Source of the DNA: Euonymus europaeus
Taxonomy: Eukaryota > Streptophyta > Magnoliopsida > Celastrales > Celastraceae
DNA: 64,000 nucleotides
NCBI GenBank assembly: GCA_963580455.1
Contig: OY756963.1
Location: 22,153,555-22,217,554, forward strand
Direction: 5' to 3'
The notes beneath the pieces were generated by a model. The model did no database searches, was not told where the DNA came from, and saw only the letters and a list, made by a program, of their open reading frames with translations. A program made the position numbers and the translations under genes. This document shows, one piece after another, positions 11,508 to 23,642 of the stretch (its first letter is position 1; each line of letters opens with the position of its first letter).

Positions 11508-14500
11508 TCATTTCTCTCTCTTTTCTACTTCAAGGGCGATCTCATTACGACGAGTAAATGGTAGCGTGAATGGCGGATTGTACTGCAGTCATAAATATAG
11601 CAAGTCAATGATTTTCTTGTATGCCAGCCAAAAACCAACTTAATAGAAAAATCTGTGTAAATTCATCAAGGTTCTCACTTGGGCGACTTCCACCGAGGCA
11701 CCCTCTTTCACTAGAAAATTTGTGTCTTTTTTCAAAGCATCTCGTAATTTTGATTCCCGTTGTTTAACTTCTTCATCAGTTACAATACCTGTACGAAAAT
11801 GGAAGTTCAAGGATAAGAAGATTACACATTACTCTGCAATTTCTGATATACATAATGCAGCTAAAACAATAGGATTCCAACATCAGCACTAACTTTGTAC
11901 AGTAATACTGCAGAAACACATGATGTCAATGCGGCTTTATGAGTGATATTTCATATATTTTGTATGATTGCTTGATTGATAGTAAAAGAAAAGTTTGCAA
12001 TACAGAAATAAAAAATAGTATACTTGTGCAGAAATGACTAAAGCCATCCTCCAGGTCCTCCACATATAAATTGGTACATCCACTACCATAAAACATCATT
12101 TTGTTAATTATTTTAATGGTTAATCTTAAGAATTACTACAGCACCTTTACAGGGCATTTGGTTGATTTTTCGACGAGGGAATGAAGCAAGATGAGAGTGA
12201 GAGTCACTTATTTCCTTACTTGGTTGAGTTTGAGAGATTGGAATCCCAAACACATCTCGCCCTCATTCTCCCTTATGGAGATTAGCCAATCATTAAATTA
12301 ATCTATACTATTCTTTTTTTTTACGTACAAAAAATTAGGGTAATATTAAAATTATAACACTCGTGCTTACTCTTCATTTCATACCAAAAATGTTAATCCT
12401 CATCTTACGCTCGCCTCGCACTCATACTAATTTGATTAGCAACCAAATGCACCATTAGAATATCGAGACTTGAGAATGAAACCAAATCATGAAGAAAAAA
12501 AGTAGAGAGTTATGTGAATGGATCAATCCAAGCCCATGAGAGCAAAGGTTGACAGGCCAAACCTGAAAAGGCAATGACAGCAACAGTTTTTCTTTGCACC
12601 TCTTTGATCTTCACAGAGTGATCTTTAGGCAATGGCAAGTTTGCACCATACTTTGACGGCATGACAAAAGACATCTGCCACTTCTCCTGACCTGCCGGCT
12701 AAGTACCAATGAACAGTATTAAATAACAGTAAATAGTAAAAGATCACAATTCCAAGATTTATAAAAGGAAACATTGAAGCAATGCATTAAACTTTTATAT
12801 GTGTGGTAAAATATATTTTTTTTTAGATTAACAGTCAGATAGACAAATAATGAACAATGAAAAGCCACACAGTACTCAACTTGCCACGCAAAATTTAATG
12901 GATGCCACAGACCAGTACCATAGTTTGATGAGACAAGAAATTAGAACAGTGTTAAAATAGCACAAGGGATGTAATTAGATGGCATAACTAACTTTTTTTG
13001 GGATATCTTGTCAAAGGAAGATAGAGGGAACTCTTTCCTTTTGGTTTAGTGGGAAGAACTGTATATAGAGGGATGTTACTGCAATGTATTCGATACAAAT
13101 GACCAATTAAAGTTTTATGTTTTTGTTCGCTTGTTTTATATGGGTCCTTGGTGCCTTTTCAATGAAACTTTTTACCATTCAAAAAAAAAGGAACGATTTG
13201 CAAATGGGGTGGGATTCCCCCCAGTAACTGGTAAATCCCAGCAGTCTTTGTGCTCACAAGATACAATAAATGGGATCTTCCCAGTGAATTAGTCAAGCAT
13301 AATACGACCAAGTAAAACATCATAAGAAGCTTCCATCCATTCTTAAAAAGAAATTGGTGGAGGCATGAGGCATGACTACTCCAAATAAATTTAATCCACA
13401 ACACAATTTATCGACGATGGATGGAATGAATTAAACGTTATTTATAAATACAAGATCTGGCAGGACTTGCCTTATTTGTAATCACAGGGGTAGTCATCTT
13501 CATCTGCTCTCCATCAGTTTGAATCTTCTGAGTCAAAACTGGGGTAGTCATCTCCATTCTCTCCTTTGTTGTGTTCTAAAAACGGCACAAAATCCAGGGT
13601 AAGCAAACTAAGTTCTTAACAGACTAAAACAAAAGCATAAATATTCATTCCATGAAACTTGGAAATACCTTACCAAACAGGTACTCAGCTAAGACATTGA
13701 AGGATTGCGACGCACCATTAAAATCAAACCCAGTCTTCCCAGGCATGGTCGTTTCTGCTATGTAGTATGGCTACATCCACCATCACAACCCCGATTTTTA
13801 AAATATGTGATCAAGGAGAACACCAATTTGAGAGAGGCACAAACATGCACCAAAACCACATTTCGGGCTTGCTTGGATAAAAAAATGAGGCTTGATTAGA
13901 GTAGTATAAGAGAGAATCAAATGAGGTAGAGTAGAGTACAATAGAGCAATTAAATGAAACTTTACCTTGATTGGATGGAGTAAAAGTTAATTAAAATATA
14001 AATTATTAATTTTACTTGGATAGGAGGTAGAGTGGGGTAAACTAAGATAAATTAAAGAATTTAGACATTTAAAATGACTTATTCCCTACTCTATCCTCCT
14101 AACCCCCAAAATCAATGTGTTACAATTATCACTTAATGAGAATAGAGTAGAGAATAATTTATCTCCTATACTATTCTCCTGACCCTTTCTCACTTAAAAT
14201 CAAACAAGGTATATAATCACTACCCCATTTAACCCTCCTTACTTAACCCTCCAAACCCGTAATCTAAGCAAACCCGTCGATAACCACAATAAAAATTGAG
14301 AAATTTGTAAAAATGAACGAGTTGAAAAATTAAATTGGAAAAATAACCTTGTCCTAAAATAATCGGTGAAATGACCTCATTTGAATATTTTGAGACTAAA
14401 ATATCCTATTTTTGAAGAATAAAACAAAAGAAAACTCCTTCATCAACCTTTTTCGCTCTGTACTTCACATGCTCACTTCTCACTTTTGATATCAACACAT

Positions 14501-16078
14501 TGAGAGATCTGCAGAGTATTTGTGTTTTCGTTCAGATTCTGTCGTCAAAATTAAGATATTTTTGTTTCGGGTCTCTACAGACATCAAAAATCAAGTGCGA
14601 TCACTTTTTTTTTTTTTATGAAAATGGCCAAATATTTTGTAAAATCCTTCTTTCAGTGTTCACAATATATTTAATTGATCAAGCATTTAATTTATATGGT
14701 TAAGCAAAAAAAAATTTTGGTTGAGTCTATTCTTACTTGGTTGAGCAAAGTTATTTTGTGGTTGAACAAATTTTTACTTAGTCAAGCAAAATTGTTTTGT
14801 GGTTGAACAAATTTATAAAAATATTCTAGACCAAGTTAAAAGTTTGTTCAATCAATTAAAAATATGTTCAACCACAAAAAATTTCTCGACCAATTACAAG
14901 TATGTTCAACCACAAAAAGTTAGCTCAACCAAGTAAAACTTTGCTCGAACACAAAAAATCTGCACAACCACAAAACAAATTTGCTCAACAAAGTAAAATT
15001 TTGCTCAACCAATTAAAAGTTTGCTAAACCAAGTAAAAGTCTACTTGATCAAAAAAAAATTGCTCGACCAATTAAAAGTCTACTCAACCACAAAAAAAGT
15101 TTAGTCCACCAAGTAAAAGTTTGCACAACCACAAAACAAATTCGCTTAACCAAGTGAAACTTTGCTCGATCACAAGACAAATTTGCTCGACCACAAAAAA
15201 AATCTGCTCAACTACAGAACAAATTTGCTCAACCAAATAAAATTTTACCCAACCAATTAAAAGTCTGCTCAACTACAAAACAAATTTGCTCGACCACAAA
15301 ATTTTTTTTTCCCAACTAATTAAAAGTTTACTCAATCACAAAACAAATTTGCTCAACCAAGTAAAAGTGTACTTGACAAAAAAAAAAAATTGCCCAACTA
15401 ATTAAAAGTTTACTCAACCATAAAACATATTTGCTCAACCAAGTAAAAGTTTGTTCGATTAAAACAAATAATTTTCTCAACCAGCAATCTAAGTAAGCAA
15501 GCTATTGAGACATAGATGATTGAATCGACTTGTAAAAATGGTCGCCAGAGGAGTCGTTTTGACGTCGGAGAAGCTTGATCGGTGTGAGTGAAAGATGTCG
15601 GGCTTGAGTAAAATGAGGCGTTTGAGTGTTGAGAATGACCTACTATGTAATATTAAGGGTGTTTTAGTCATTTTAATAGAGAATTAAGTTATTTTTCTTG
15701 AAAATTTATAACTCAATGATTTCTCCAATTTGACTCAACTCGGTCAGTTTTACAAATTTCCCATAAAAATTCCAAAGACAGGAATTGATAACTGCATCGA
15801 ACAGAAATTACCTCAACTTCTCTAATCTCGTACTCGTCTCTCCTACTTAAAACTTTATACTCAAATGTCTCAAGATCCGGAACTGCATAAAACATAGGCA
15901 CAAGAAGAACCCTAATAAAAACCTAGCTCCAATTACAAGGAAGGCAAGACTGCAATACAAAACGGAACACGATTCAAAATCGAAACAAACAAATACCAGT
16001 CATTAAAGCTTCCTCCAAATTCCGGTTCTCAAACCTCTTTGGAAACACATATTTCGTGGTTTCACTCGCGAGATCCAT
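11508..16078 (-). CDS. SOUL-family heme-binding protein
   Basis: SOUL/HBP proteins bind heme or tetrapyrroles; plant members occur in cytosol, plastid and vacuole. Seven exons were assembled: 15997-16078, 15812-15882, 13669-13770, 13471-13575, 12563-12698, 11679-11788, 11508-11582. They total 681 nt, or 226 residues, the usual size for the family. Diagnostic stretches are [41 protein letters not shown], the duplicated MEMTTPV/MKMTTPV motifs, [12 protein letters not shown], and a C-terminal [15 protein letters not shown]. No long transit peptide precedes the domain, so a cytosolic protein is likely. The intron between exons 4 and 5 starts with GC (AAG|GCAAGT) instead of GT. Intron 2 is 2.0 kb and carries two transposons. 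The gene shares a 670-bp promoter with its plus-strand neighbour. Confidence 0.92.
12970..13190 (+). mobile_element. LINE-like 3' end with poly(A) tail
   Basis: It lies in the intron between exons 4 and 5 of the SOUL gene. The sequence TTGGTTTAGTGGGAAG, a loose T-rich stretch, then CAATGAAACTTTTTACCATTC and a run of nine A (about 13180-13188) resembles the 3' untranslated end of plant LINEs. A related phrase (GGTTTAGTGGGC) occurs at 47165. No open frame remains. The family call is by general appearance. Confidence 0.4.
13865..14275. mobile_element. PIF/Tourist-like MITE in the SOUL gene intron
   Basis: A 411-bp segment starts GGGCTTGCTTGGAT and ends with its imperfect complement (reverse reading GGGTTTGCTTAGAT). 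The interior is AT-rich and rich in GAGTAGAGTA words on one side and TACTCTAT/CTCCT words on the other, as in fold-back MITEs. It has no coding capacity. The flanking triplets are TTC and GTC, so a 3-bp target duplication is not proven. Confidence 0.55.
14298..15762. mobile_element. Non-autonomous MULE with 9-bp target duplication
   Basis: The element lies in intron 2 of the SOUL gene. Both sides carry ATAAAAATT (14289-14297 and 15763-15771), a perfect 9-bp duplication. The left end starts GAGAAATTTGTAAAAATGAA; the right end read in reverse starts GGGAAATTTGTAAAACTGAC, and both continue with CGAGTTGA. Such ends are typical of plant MULEs. No transposase is encoded. About half of the 1465 bp is a tandem-repeat array (separate entry), flanked by about 300 bp of unrelated sequence on each side that could be captured or diverged terminal repeat. 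Confidence 0.88.
14712..15480. repeat. Fold-back minisatellite inside the non-autonomous MULE
   Basis: Degenerate units of about 20 bp alternate, e.g. TTGCTCAACCAAGTAAAAG and TTTGCTCAACCACAAAACAAA, some 30 times from about 14830 to 15480. From 14712 to about 14815 the same units run in the opposite orientation (TTGGTTGAGC, TTGTGGTTGAACAAA). The array is therefore an inverted minisatellite able to fold back. It is not a CRISPR: the units are directly abutting, variable, and lie in a plant transposon. Confidence 0.85.
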
Positions 16079-16748
16079 CAAAACTGAGTGAAAACGTGCG
16101 GAGAGAAAAATAAAATAAGCGACGCCTTGAATTGACTGAGAAAGAGAGTGAATAAGTTAGTAAAAGTGGTTAAACGTAGAATTATTTGAACAATTACTTC
16201 TCCGAGAGAGAGAAGAAGCTTGGGAAGCTAGAGCGAAGACGAGAGAGACTCGAGCTTCGAAGGCGGAGATGACTCTTGTCCGACGCATGGGAGCCGCCCT
16301 GGTTCTATCGGTGGCCATGAATCTGGCGGTGGTCGTCCTTGATTTTAAGCAGGGTTTACATGGAGATGGAGATACCAGTGAAAACATCTTTGTTTGGCTT
16401 CTTTGAGTATTCTACTAGAGACTTCTGAGTTGCCGTTGGAGGGATGAAACTTTGTGGTCAGTTTCGCGGAATATTTATGATCAAGATGGGCCCTTTCTTA
16501 ACAAAATCACAGGCCCGCCCTTGAGCCCGGCCCGGTAAAATTGACTGGAAGGACTAGCTCGTCAATACGCAGGGCATCCTCCTCCCGCTTCCTTATCTCT
16601 CCCATGGCCAAGCTTTTTGGCATTTTCAGTCGCTTGGTCAGTGAAATTTCAAGACAATAAGCTAAGGAGAAAAGAAAATCTGAAGCACAGAATTTGTGTT
16701 TAGCAAGAAACCCCTCTCTTATGGCCAAAGCTTGAAAACTGACACCAG
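16079..16748. promoter_or_regulatory. Bidirectional promoter region (SOUL gene / At5g03900-like gene)
   Basis: The start codons of two divergent genes lie 670 bp apart. The region is GC-richer than its surroundings at 16200-16350, as expected of transcribed 5' leaders, and no strong TATA box stands out. A 45-codon plus-strand frame at 16269-16406 with a hydrophobic stretch, and a nested 22-codon frame (from about 16361), could be upstream ORFs or chance. Confidence 0.55.
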
Positions 16749-19700
16749 ATGGCCTCAATTTCTACATGCTTCACTGCATCACCCAAGTATCAGCTTCACT
16801 CTAATTCGGTGTTCAGTCTTAGGCCCTCAATTTCCTCCAAACCTTCATTTTCTTTTCCTAGAATTCAAACAATACATTTTCCGCTCAGAAATCCCGGTAA
16901 ACCGAGAGAATTTAGGGCATTGGTGCCGGGTGTCAGGGCTAGCATTGATGTGAGTAGCTCAATTAGGCCTGGAGGTGTTGTGGAGAGCGATAAGCTTCCG
17001 TCGGATGTGAGGAAGCGGGCTATGGAGGCTGTGGATGCGTGCGGTGGGAGAGTCACGATTGGAGACGTGGCGAGTAAGGCCGGGCTCAAGTTGGATGAAG
17101 CTCAGAAGGCACTACAGGCTCTCGCTGCTGATACCGATGGCTTCTTGGAGGTATTAATTTGGACTTCTCTTTATTTCTTTAGATGAGTTGCATGACAGTA
17201 GGAGATTTTTGTTTGTGATGGAGATGGGTAGGTAGTTCAAATTTGATTTCGGTAGGAAATTTCATAATGGACAAACTGATGAATGAGAATTAGCCTCAAC
17301 AGCTCAGATAGGTAAGACTGGAGGTATTTTTAGTTGAAATTAATCATCATTCTGACGCACCCTGAATCATTAATGTAAGTGACTAAACATTCGACATCAG
17401 CATCCAAATTATTATGTTTGGCAGTATGCAAATGTATCTACTCTTTCTTAGCCTTCTGTTTGTGATCTGATGTTTATGCATATTATCACGATTCACGAAG
17501 ATATAATTGAATGAAGTACATAATATATGCTGCAGTTTGTTTATTTTGTTCACCAAGTAAACATTGTAAGCAAACCATAGTCCTGATTAAAGTAGATGAA
17601 GTCATGAAGAGTCCAAGCCCTGGCACTAGATATTTGGTAGCTTATGCATAGGCTTTTTTTTGCATTGATCACTTCCAGAGTAGGAGGATTTGGTAGCTCA
17701 TGCTACTGGCTGGCAAAACCTTGATATACCTATAACTCTGTTATTTTCATATGATAGCCATTAGATTCGTGTTCCATAAGTCAGTTTTAATTAATTTCAT
17801 CTTCACGGTTTTCATTTTTCAGACCTTGAGATGCTAATTATTCTGTTAGTTAAATGTCACTTCTGTTTCTTGGCACTTTGAAGTTCTTGATTTTATGGGT
17901 TCAATTGTTTTCAAGATGGTTTCAATAGGTTTCAGATGAAGGAGATGTTCTCTATGTTTTTCCAAAAGATTATCGATCAAAGCTTGCCACCAAATCATTC
18001 TGGATTAAAATTGAACCTTTGGTTGACAAGACAAAGGTATTGACCTTTCATACTGATTCATATTAAATTTTCATAAGAAAGAAAGTTTTATAGTTTTATG
18101 CAACTCCCTAAGCGACATGCTTTGTTTTTGTCCTTGACAGGCTGCGGCTGAGTATCTAGTAAGAGTCTCATTTGGGACAGCACTAATTGCTTCGATTGTT
18201 GTTGTTTATACGACAATTATCGCTCTTCTTTCAAGTAGGAGGTAAGGCACCTTGTTACACTTGACGGTCTCTGTAACTCTCAAATAACTATTTTATATCA
18301 AATTTCTATTTGAAGGCTGGCTTTTATTATCAATTAATTACTCTCTTTTGTTTTTGATAATTCATCTACTCTATCTTAACAATATACTGACATCGGAATT
18401 TTGGTAACAGTGATGAGGATAATCGTGGAAGGCGAGGCAGATCATATGATTCAGGATTCACCTTCTTCTTCAGTCCTACTGATCTGTTTTGGTAAATTTC
18501 TCAATGCTATGACAAGCTAACCAGTATTTCACAGTAGTCATCCTCATCAAATCCTTCTTCCCAAACAATTTGGAGTTTTCTACAATCTACATGAATCTAT
18601 AAGAGAAACTAGTTGAAAATTGAAATCCACTACATGATTTCAGGTTGTTTGTTTGTTGATCTTGATCATGTGGATCTGAAGTGCGTAAAATGTTCAATAT
18701 TATTGTTGCACTTTTATAGTATTGAAATACTTTGCCCATCCAATAAAGTGTTTTTTTTTTCTCAAAAAGAAAGAAATTAAAACATTAATTTAAATACTTT
18801 TCTGGTGTCAGATTCATGTAAATATAAAATCAATCGAGTTAATTAGAAGGTCATCCTTGTTTTGATATGGCTGTTTCTATATGGTTGATTAGTTGTCTCC
18901 AGGTAAACAAACCCTTTTGTGCTAATTTTAGAATCCGGTTGATAATATTCTATAACTGATTATGTTTATGCCTGCTGAATTAGGAACTTCTTAAGTACAT
19001 TGCCAAAAGGACAGTTAAGTAAGCAGAGTAGATGCTTTTTGGTCCTATATTTTGAAAGATATTGATCACTATAAAATTGGGCAAAGTGTGTGTCTTGCAT
19101 TCATTTTTGGGCTGAAATTCCTGATAATGATTAACGCCTGTAGTTTCATACGTTCCAAAAAATTGATCTTTAAAAGGTTTTTAAAAAAATTATATCATGT
19201 CAGGTATTGGGATCCATATTACTATAGGAGGCGACGTGTACGGACTGATGATGATGGCAAGATGAATTTTGTTGAATCTGTGAGAGAAAATTTTCATATA
19301 ATCAAATAACTTCTGGACTTTTATTGGTTTTTTATTTTTTGCTAAAGAAAATAAATTGACTTCATCTTGTTATGTTTTAGGTTTTCTCATTTGTATTTGG
19401 GGATGGTGATCCAAATCAAGGAATTGAAGAAGAAAGGTGGAAGTTGGTAATGTTTCAGAACTGAGTTCAGTGGTCCGTTGCCTTCAATGCATCATATCTG
19501 CTTATTTGCCATATATTTTACATGTCTTATTGTTTTTTTTTTACTCTTTAATAATTCTGCTTATATGGGGATTCTGAGAAGTCTACCCTCCCTATATACG
19601 CCACTCTTCCAATTGTTCTGGATTCTTCCTTGCCCCTTACTATTTTCAGTTTGCCTTTCCACATTTGGCTAACACTTTTTCATGCAAAGAAGCCTAGTAA

Positions 19701-22700
19701 TGATGTACATAGCTAAATTTATTTAAAATGCTAATTGTATGCCTTTGTAAGTATAATTGTTTCATTTGTTCTTTTTAATTAGATATTTAGATGGTGGGTT
19801 TCAATTCGTTTTAGGTAGTGACCCGTATGGCCTAAGATTTACTGGAGAGAATTAGATCAGTTGCCAATGTTCTGATTACCATATTGATGTATATATATAT
19901 ATTTTTTTATAAAGGAGTGTTTTTGGAGGGATAATAATCATTTCAGAGTTCTGATTGATTGCTGTGGTCTTTGTTTTATTGATTGGTGTTTAGTTATGTC
20001 CTTCATCATTGTTCTTGTGATTATTGTTTCAATTATCGATTCAGTTTCTCGATACTTCCATTGGATTTTTGAGAATCTGATTCCATTACTTTCCTTGGAA
20101 TGTGCAGATTGGACAATATATAGCTTCTAATGGTGGTGTTGTCACAGCAGAAGAACTTGCCCCATATCTTGATATACAACCTTCAATTGAAACTATGGTA
20201 TGCATTTTGATGCAATTTTGCTTGTCACTGCAGAGTTTGTCTTTTGAACTCTTAATTTTCCAATGTTCTTTTTTTATCAGTTGAAATATGGTTTATCTAA
20301 TTATAGGTCTTTAAGACTTTAAGAAGCCACAACTACATTTGCATTTATTTAATTTATCAGAATTCCCAGCATAGGGTTTTTGAACTTTAATTGACCTCAC
20401 CAAACCCTGAATAAACAATGAAGACACAAAGGCTAAAACTTGACCCTTTTTTTAATCCGCTCTTGGTGTAATGCTACGTATATACAATATTTGATTTGTG
20501 TATTCTTGCATTTTGCTGCTCAGCATATAGCTTGTTTTTACCACTTATTTACCATTTTAAGGGTTTTGAAATTTCTCTCAGTTTTTTATCAAGCTGCTTA
20601 ATTGCCATGCACTTTTCAGTTTCTGCTACCGTAAAACTTTCTATGTGGTGTTTTTGAGAGGGGTATGTTAATTTTTATTTTTACCAGATAATATTCACGC
20701 ACAAGCATACGCAGTACCCACCCCACTCCCATACCCATTTAAGAATTGAACATGGGTTTCAGATTTTTCTCTCATTTTAATCTATTCCCAACTGTGTTCA
20801 TGTTTCACCTTGTTTTTCTTGTTTCTTCCAGAGTGACGAATCATACGTGTTACCAGTTCTTCTACGGTTTGATGGCCAGCCAGAAATTGATGAAGAGGTA
20901 TATACAGGTTATGCAATTAGAGCATATATCTTTTTCTTCGCTAGTAGCATCGGAACATTAGAATGTTCCTTTCCTTTCATATTATCCCCATTCTCACCTA
21001 TTCCAATCCATAGGCAGTTGTTAGTCTGTGTTCTGTGAATACGCCACCACATAGAACAATGAATTTTCCGTTCATAAAGGTGCTTGAGATGAGAAATTCC
21101 ATTGAAATTTCTGTTCGAAACTATCCTTTGTAGGGAAATATTCTCTATCGATTTCCATCACTTCAGCGTACAGCTTCCTCTCAAAGAAGTGGGAGGAAGG
21201 AATATGTTGGAAGAAGATGGGCTGACATGGTTGGAGGAGTTGAGAAGTTCTTCAAAGAGAAAAAATGGCAATTCAGGTTATCTCTCGAAGCACCCACCCA
21301 CGCTCGCCCCCTCAACACCCCCCCAACACCCCCCCCCCCCACCCACCCCCACCCCACACACACACACTCATTTGGTAACAATTTTTTCTTTGATGAAGTG
21401 ACATGATGTGGGTAAGTTTTCGTTTGGCAGTAAAGCTAGTGCATCAGAGAGAGCAATGGTCATTGGACTGGGTGGCGTTAATCTATTTGGGGTTATTATT
21501 CTCGGAGCCATGTTAAGGTACTTACCTTGATTTTTGTCTTTACTGTTTTCTTTAGGCTCTCATGTCTCTAATTGTCATCATTTCAATATCATGTTGAAGG
21601 GATGTTTCTGTTGCACCGAGTGGATTCATTAGCTTTGTTGCTAACATATTTCCTCTACTTCAGGTATAATTCAGTAGCTTTTTTTAATAAATTAGATACT
21701 GAATTCTTATTAAATTATATTGCCTTTGACTGAAATCTTATTTTCCTACACCACTGTAGTCATTCACCTCCTCATGAGAAGTTGGTTATTCTATGGTATT
21801 GCTAAAAATGCTCTGGAAAAATTTCTGGATCTATTTGTTGTGACAAAAATATGCCTGGCTGATCGATTTTCTTTGAAGAAATTATGCCTCTTCAATTGCA
21901 CATTTATGGTCTCTTACAATTAGCATTGTATTGGTATCCCTGTTATCTGTCCTATTAGGTCCTATTTTTGTACATCTGCACAAGAAGTTTGTCTTGTTAC
22001 TATTACTACATGCTGTTCTGCACTATTTTTTAATAGCAAACAACGTAAGGATGTGTTCTTTGGCTTTAGAAACTCAGCTTATGGATGCATTCTTTGGGTA
22101 GTATTTATTTCCATTACACATTACAGCTATTTTTAGGATATTAAAATAGTCATCTCTTGTTTTTTCCTCTCTTTGGGTGTATCCTAGAAATATCAAGTAT
22201 AAAATTATGAGGTCTCCTTTAATTTTCTTCAATATGCTAATTACATTCTACTGTGCATTTGAGCATGCTTCAACTCAGCCAAGAAAACATTTAAGATGAA
22301 TTATCTACTCAACTCTATAAGAAGTTGTAGGATAACCTTCTAGACAAGAAAAATAAGATAATGAAAATGAAATGATAAGGTATTGGAAGTCATAGAACCA
22401 GTTCGGATGGATTTTAATAAAAAAATTGTGGAACCAATTTAATTTGTAAACTACGTAAGTCTTGACTAGAGGGCAAACCTGTGGCCTAGCGCTACCCGCA
22501 ACCATGGGGGTCACAGTTTCAAATGGTGGAAACAGTCTCCCTGTGGTGTAGTGATGCAGGGGTAGGGCTGTATAAATGTTCCCTCCTACCCCAGCTCATA
22601 TATTGAATAGATATATTATGTGCCTTGTTTATTTAATTCTATTAACAAACCTGCAGATCTATGCGGCTTCCTTCTTCGCAATTCCTTTGGTCCGCTGGTT

Positions 22701-23642
22701 CCTTATTCGCAAGAGGAATGCTGACATAGAAAAGAGGAATCAAGTGAGGGAGCAGTGTGTTCAAGCACTTGAATTGCCAGAACTTTCTTTAAGGAGGAAG
22801 GTAATTATAATGGTTTAGATTCTGCATTATTGGTGTTTTTGTAGTGTTGATCGTTGTTGGTACTCTCTCTTCATGTGTGTGTGTGTGTGATGTGCATGCA
22901 CTCCAGCCCATGTGTTGCTTTTGTTGTGCGGAAACAGCCCAAGGCGTTCACGATCAATACAGTTAGCAAACAGCTAATGCGGAAAAATAGATAAATTGAA
23001 AACTAAGATCAATCACACACAAGATAAACATTTTACGTGATTCGGCGAATCTTGCCTACGTCCATGGGCAGTGATGATAAATTTTATTGACTAACGTTCT
23101 CTAAATACAAAGATTCATTTAGGTTTTATGGAAAATAACCAAAATATTCTCAGGAGTTACGGCCATATACAACAGGTTTTTGGTGCTTGTTTCTCAGTTT
23201 TGTTCTGTATTGTTGTTGGGGAATTCTTTTGTGGCAGACAATTGTTTTATAGCCATTGGGCATTGAATAATTGACAATAGTGTTTCAGTTACACATTGGA
23301 AAAAGAATAATAATTAAACCACAAGCGTTATCTTTTGGGTTGAACATTATCTTTTGGGATGTTGATGAAAGAATATTCTTGTGGCAATCTCTATGCTCTA
23401 CTTGGTGCAATTGTTTTTTTCCCCTCGCCATTTCTCTGTCTGGCAGATTGGTTCATGTTTGCAATGACTGCATTTGATCCTCTCGTATTGTTTTTCAGCT
23501 TCTGAGTGCTCGAGATATGGCCCAAAGAACAGTTATTGGACAGGATCGCATCGTATATAGCAGCAACAAGGACCTTTTTGAGCAAGACCTCGAGGCCCGA
23601 GATTGGGATAGCAGATTTCGAGAGATCGAGAATTCTGATTGA
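16749..23642 (+). CDS. Plastid membrane protein of the At5g03900 type
   Basis: Homolog of the Arabidopsis chloroplast protein At5g03900, whose function is not established although databases link it to iron-sulfur cluster biosynthesis. Thirteen exons: 16749-17150, 17929-18036, 18141-18241, 18411-18491, 19204-19279, 19381-19446, 20108-20197, 20832-20897, 21134-21276, 21431-21517, 21600-21663, 22657-22800, 23499-23642. They sum to 1572 nt, or 523 residues, all frames joining. Residues 1 to about 65 are Ser/Arg-rich without acidic residues (transit peptide). Next comes a small helical domain (KRAMEAVDACGGRVTIGDVA), then a helix at about 174-201, an Arg/Tyr-rich loop (YWDPYYYRRRRVR), and hydrophobic helices at about 386-406 and 413-442. 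The tail is charged. The next gene downstream is ISCA2, as in Arabidopsis (At5g03905). Confidence 0.92.
21304..21366 (+). repeat. C-rich and CA low-complexity tract in an intron
   Basis: Runs of CCCC, ACCCC and CACACA fill the first half of a 154-bp intron (21277-21430), immediately after exon 9 of the At5g03900-like gene. This is the most skewed short segment of the window. Confidence 0.85.
22476..22600 (+). mobile_element. tRNA-derived SINE (Au-like)
   Basis: It lies in an intron of the At5g03900-like gene. It carries a polymerase III box-A-like TGGCCTAGCGCT (22482-22493), a degenerate box B (CAGTTTCAAATGG, about 22514-22526), then GGTGGAAACAGTCTCCCTG and GCAGGGGTAGGGCTGTA. The order tRNA-like head, GGAAACAGCCTC-like phrase, then GGGGTAAGGCTGC-like phrase is the hallmark of angiosperm Au SINEs. 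Boundaries are approximate and no target duplication was assigned. Confidence 0.65.
22950..23170. repeat. Interspersed repeat-like segment in an intron
   Basis: The phrase TTTTACGTGATTCGGCGAAT followed by CTTGCCTACGTCCATGGGC resembles a phrase found in many plant interspersed elements, as I recall it. There are no visible termini or coding sequence, so the class is unknown. Confidence 0.3.

Noticed and set aside
14830..15480. CRISPR-like regular array
   Set aside because: Units abut without unique spacers, vary in sequence and sit in an intronic plant transposon.
16157..16387. A 76-codon minus-strand frame upstream of the SOUL gene
   Set aside because: Starts far from any plausible promoter context, is Arg/Ser-rich by composition of the GC-rich leader, and matches no family.
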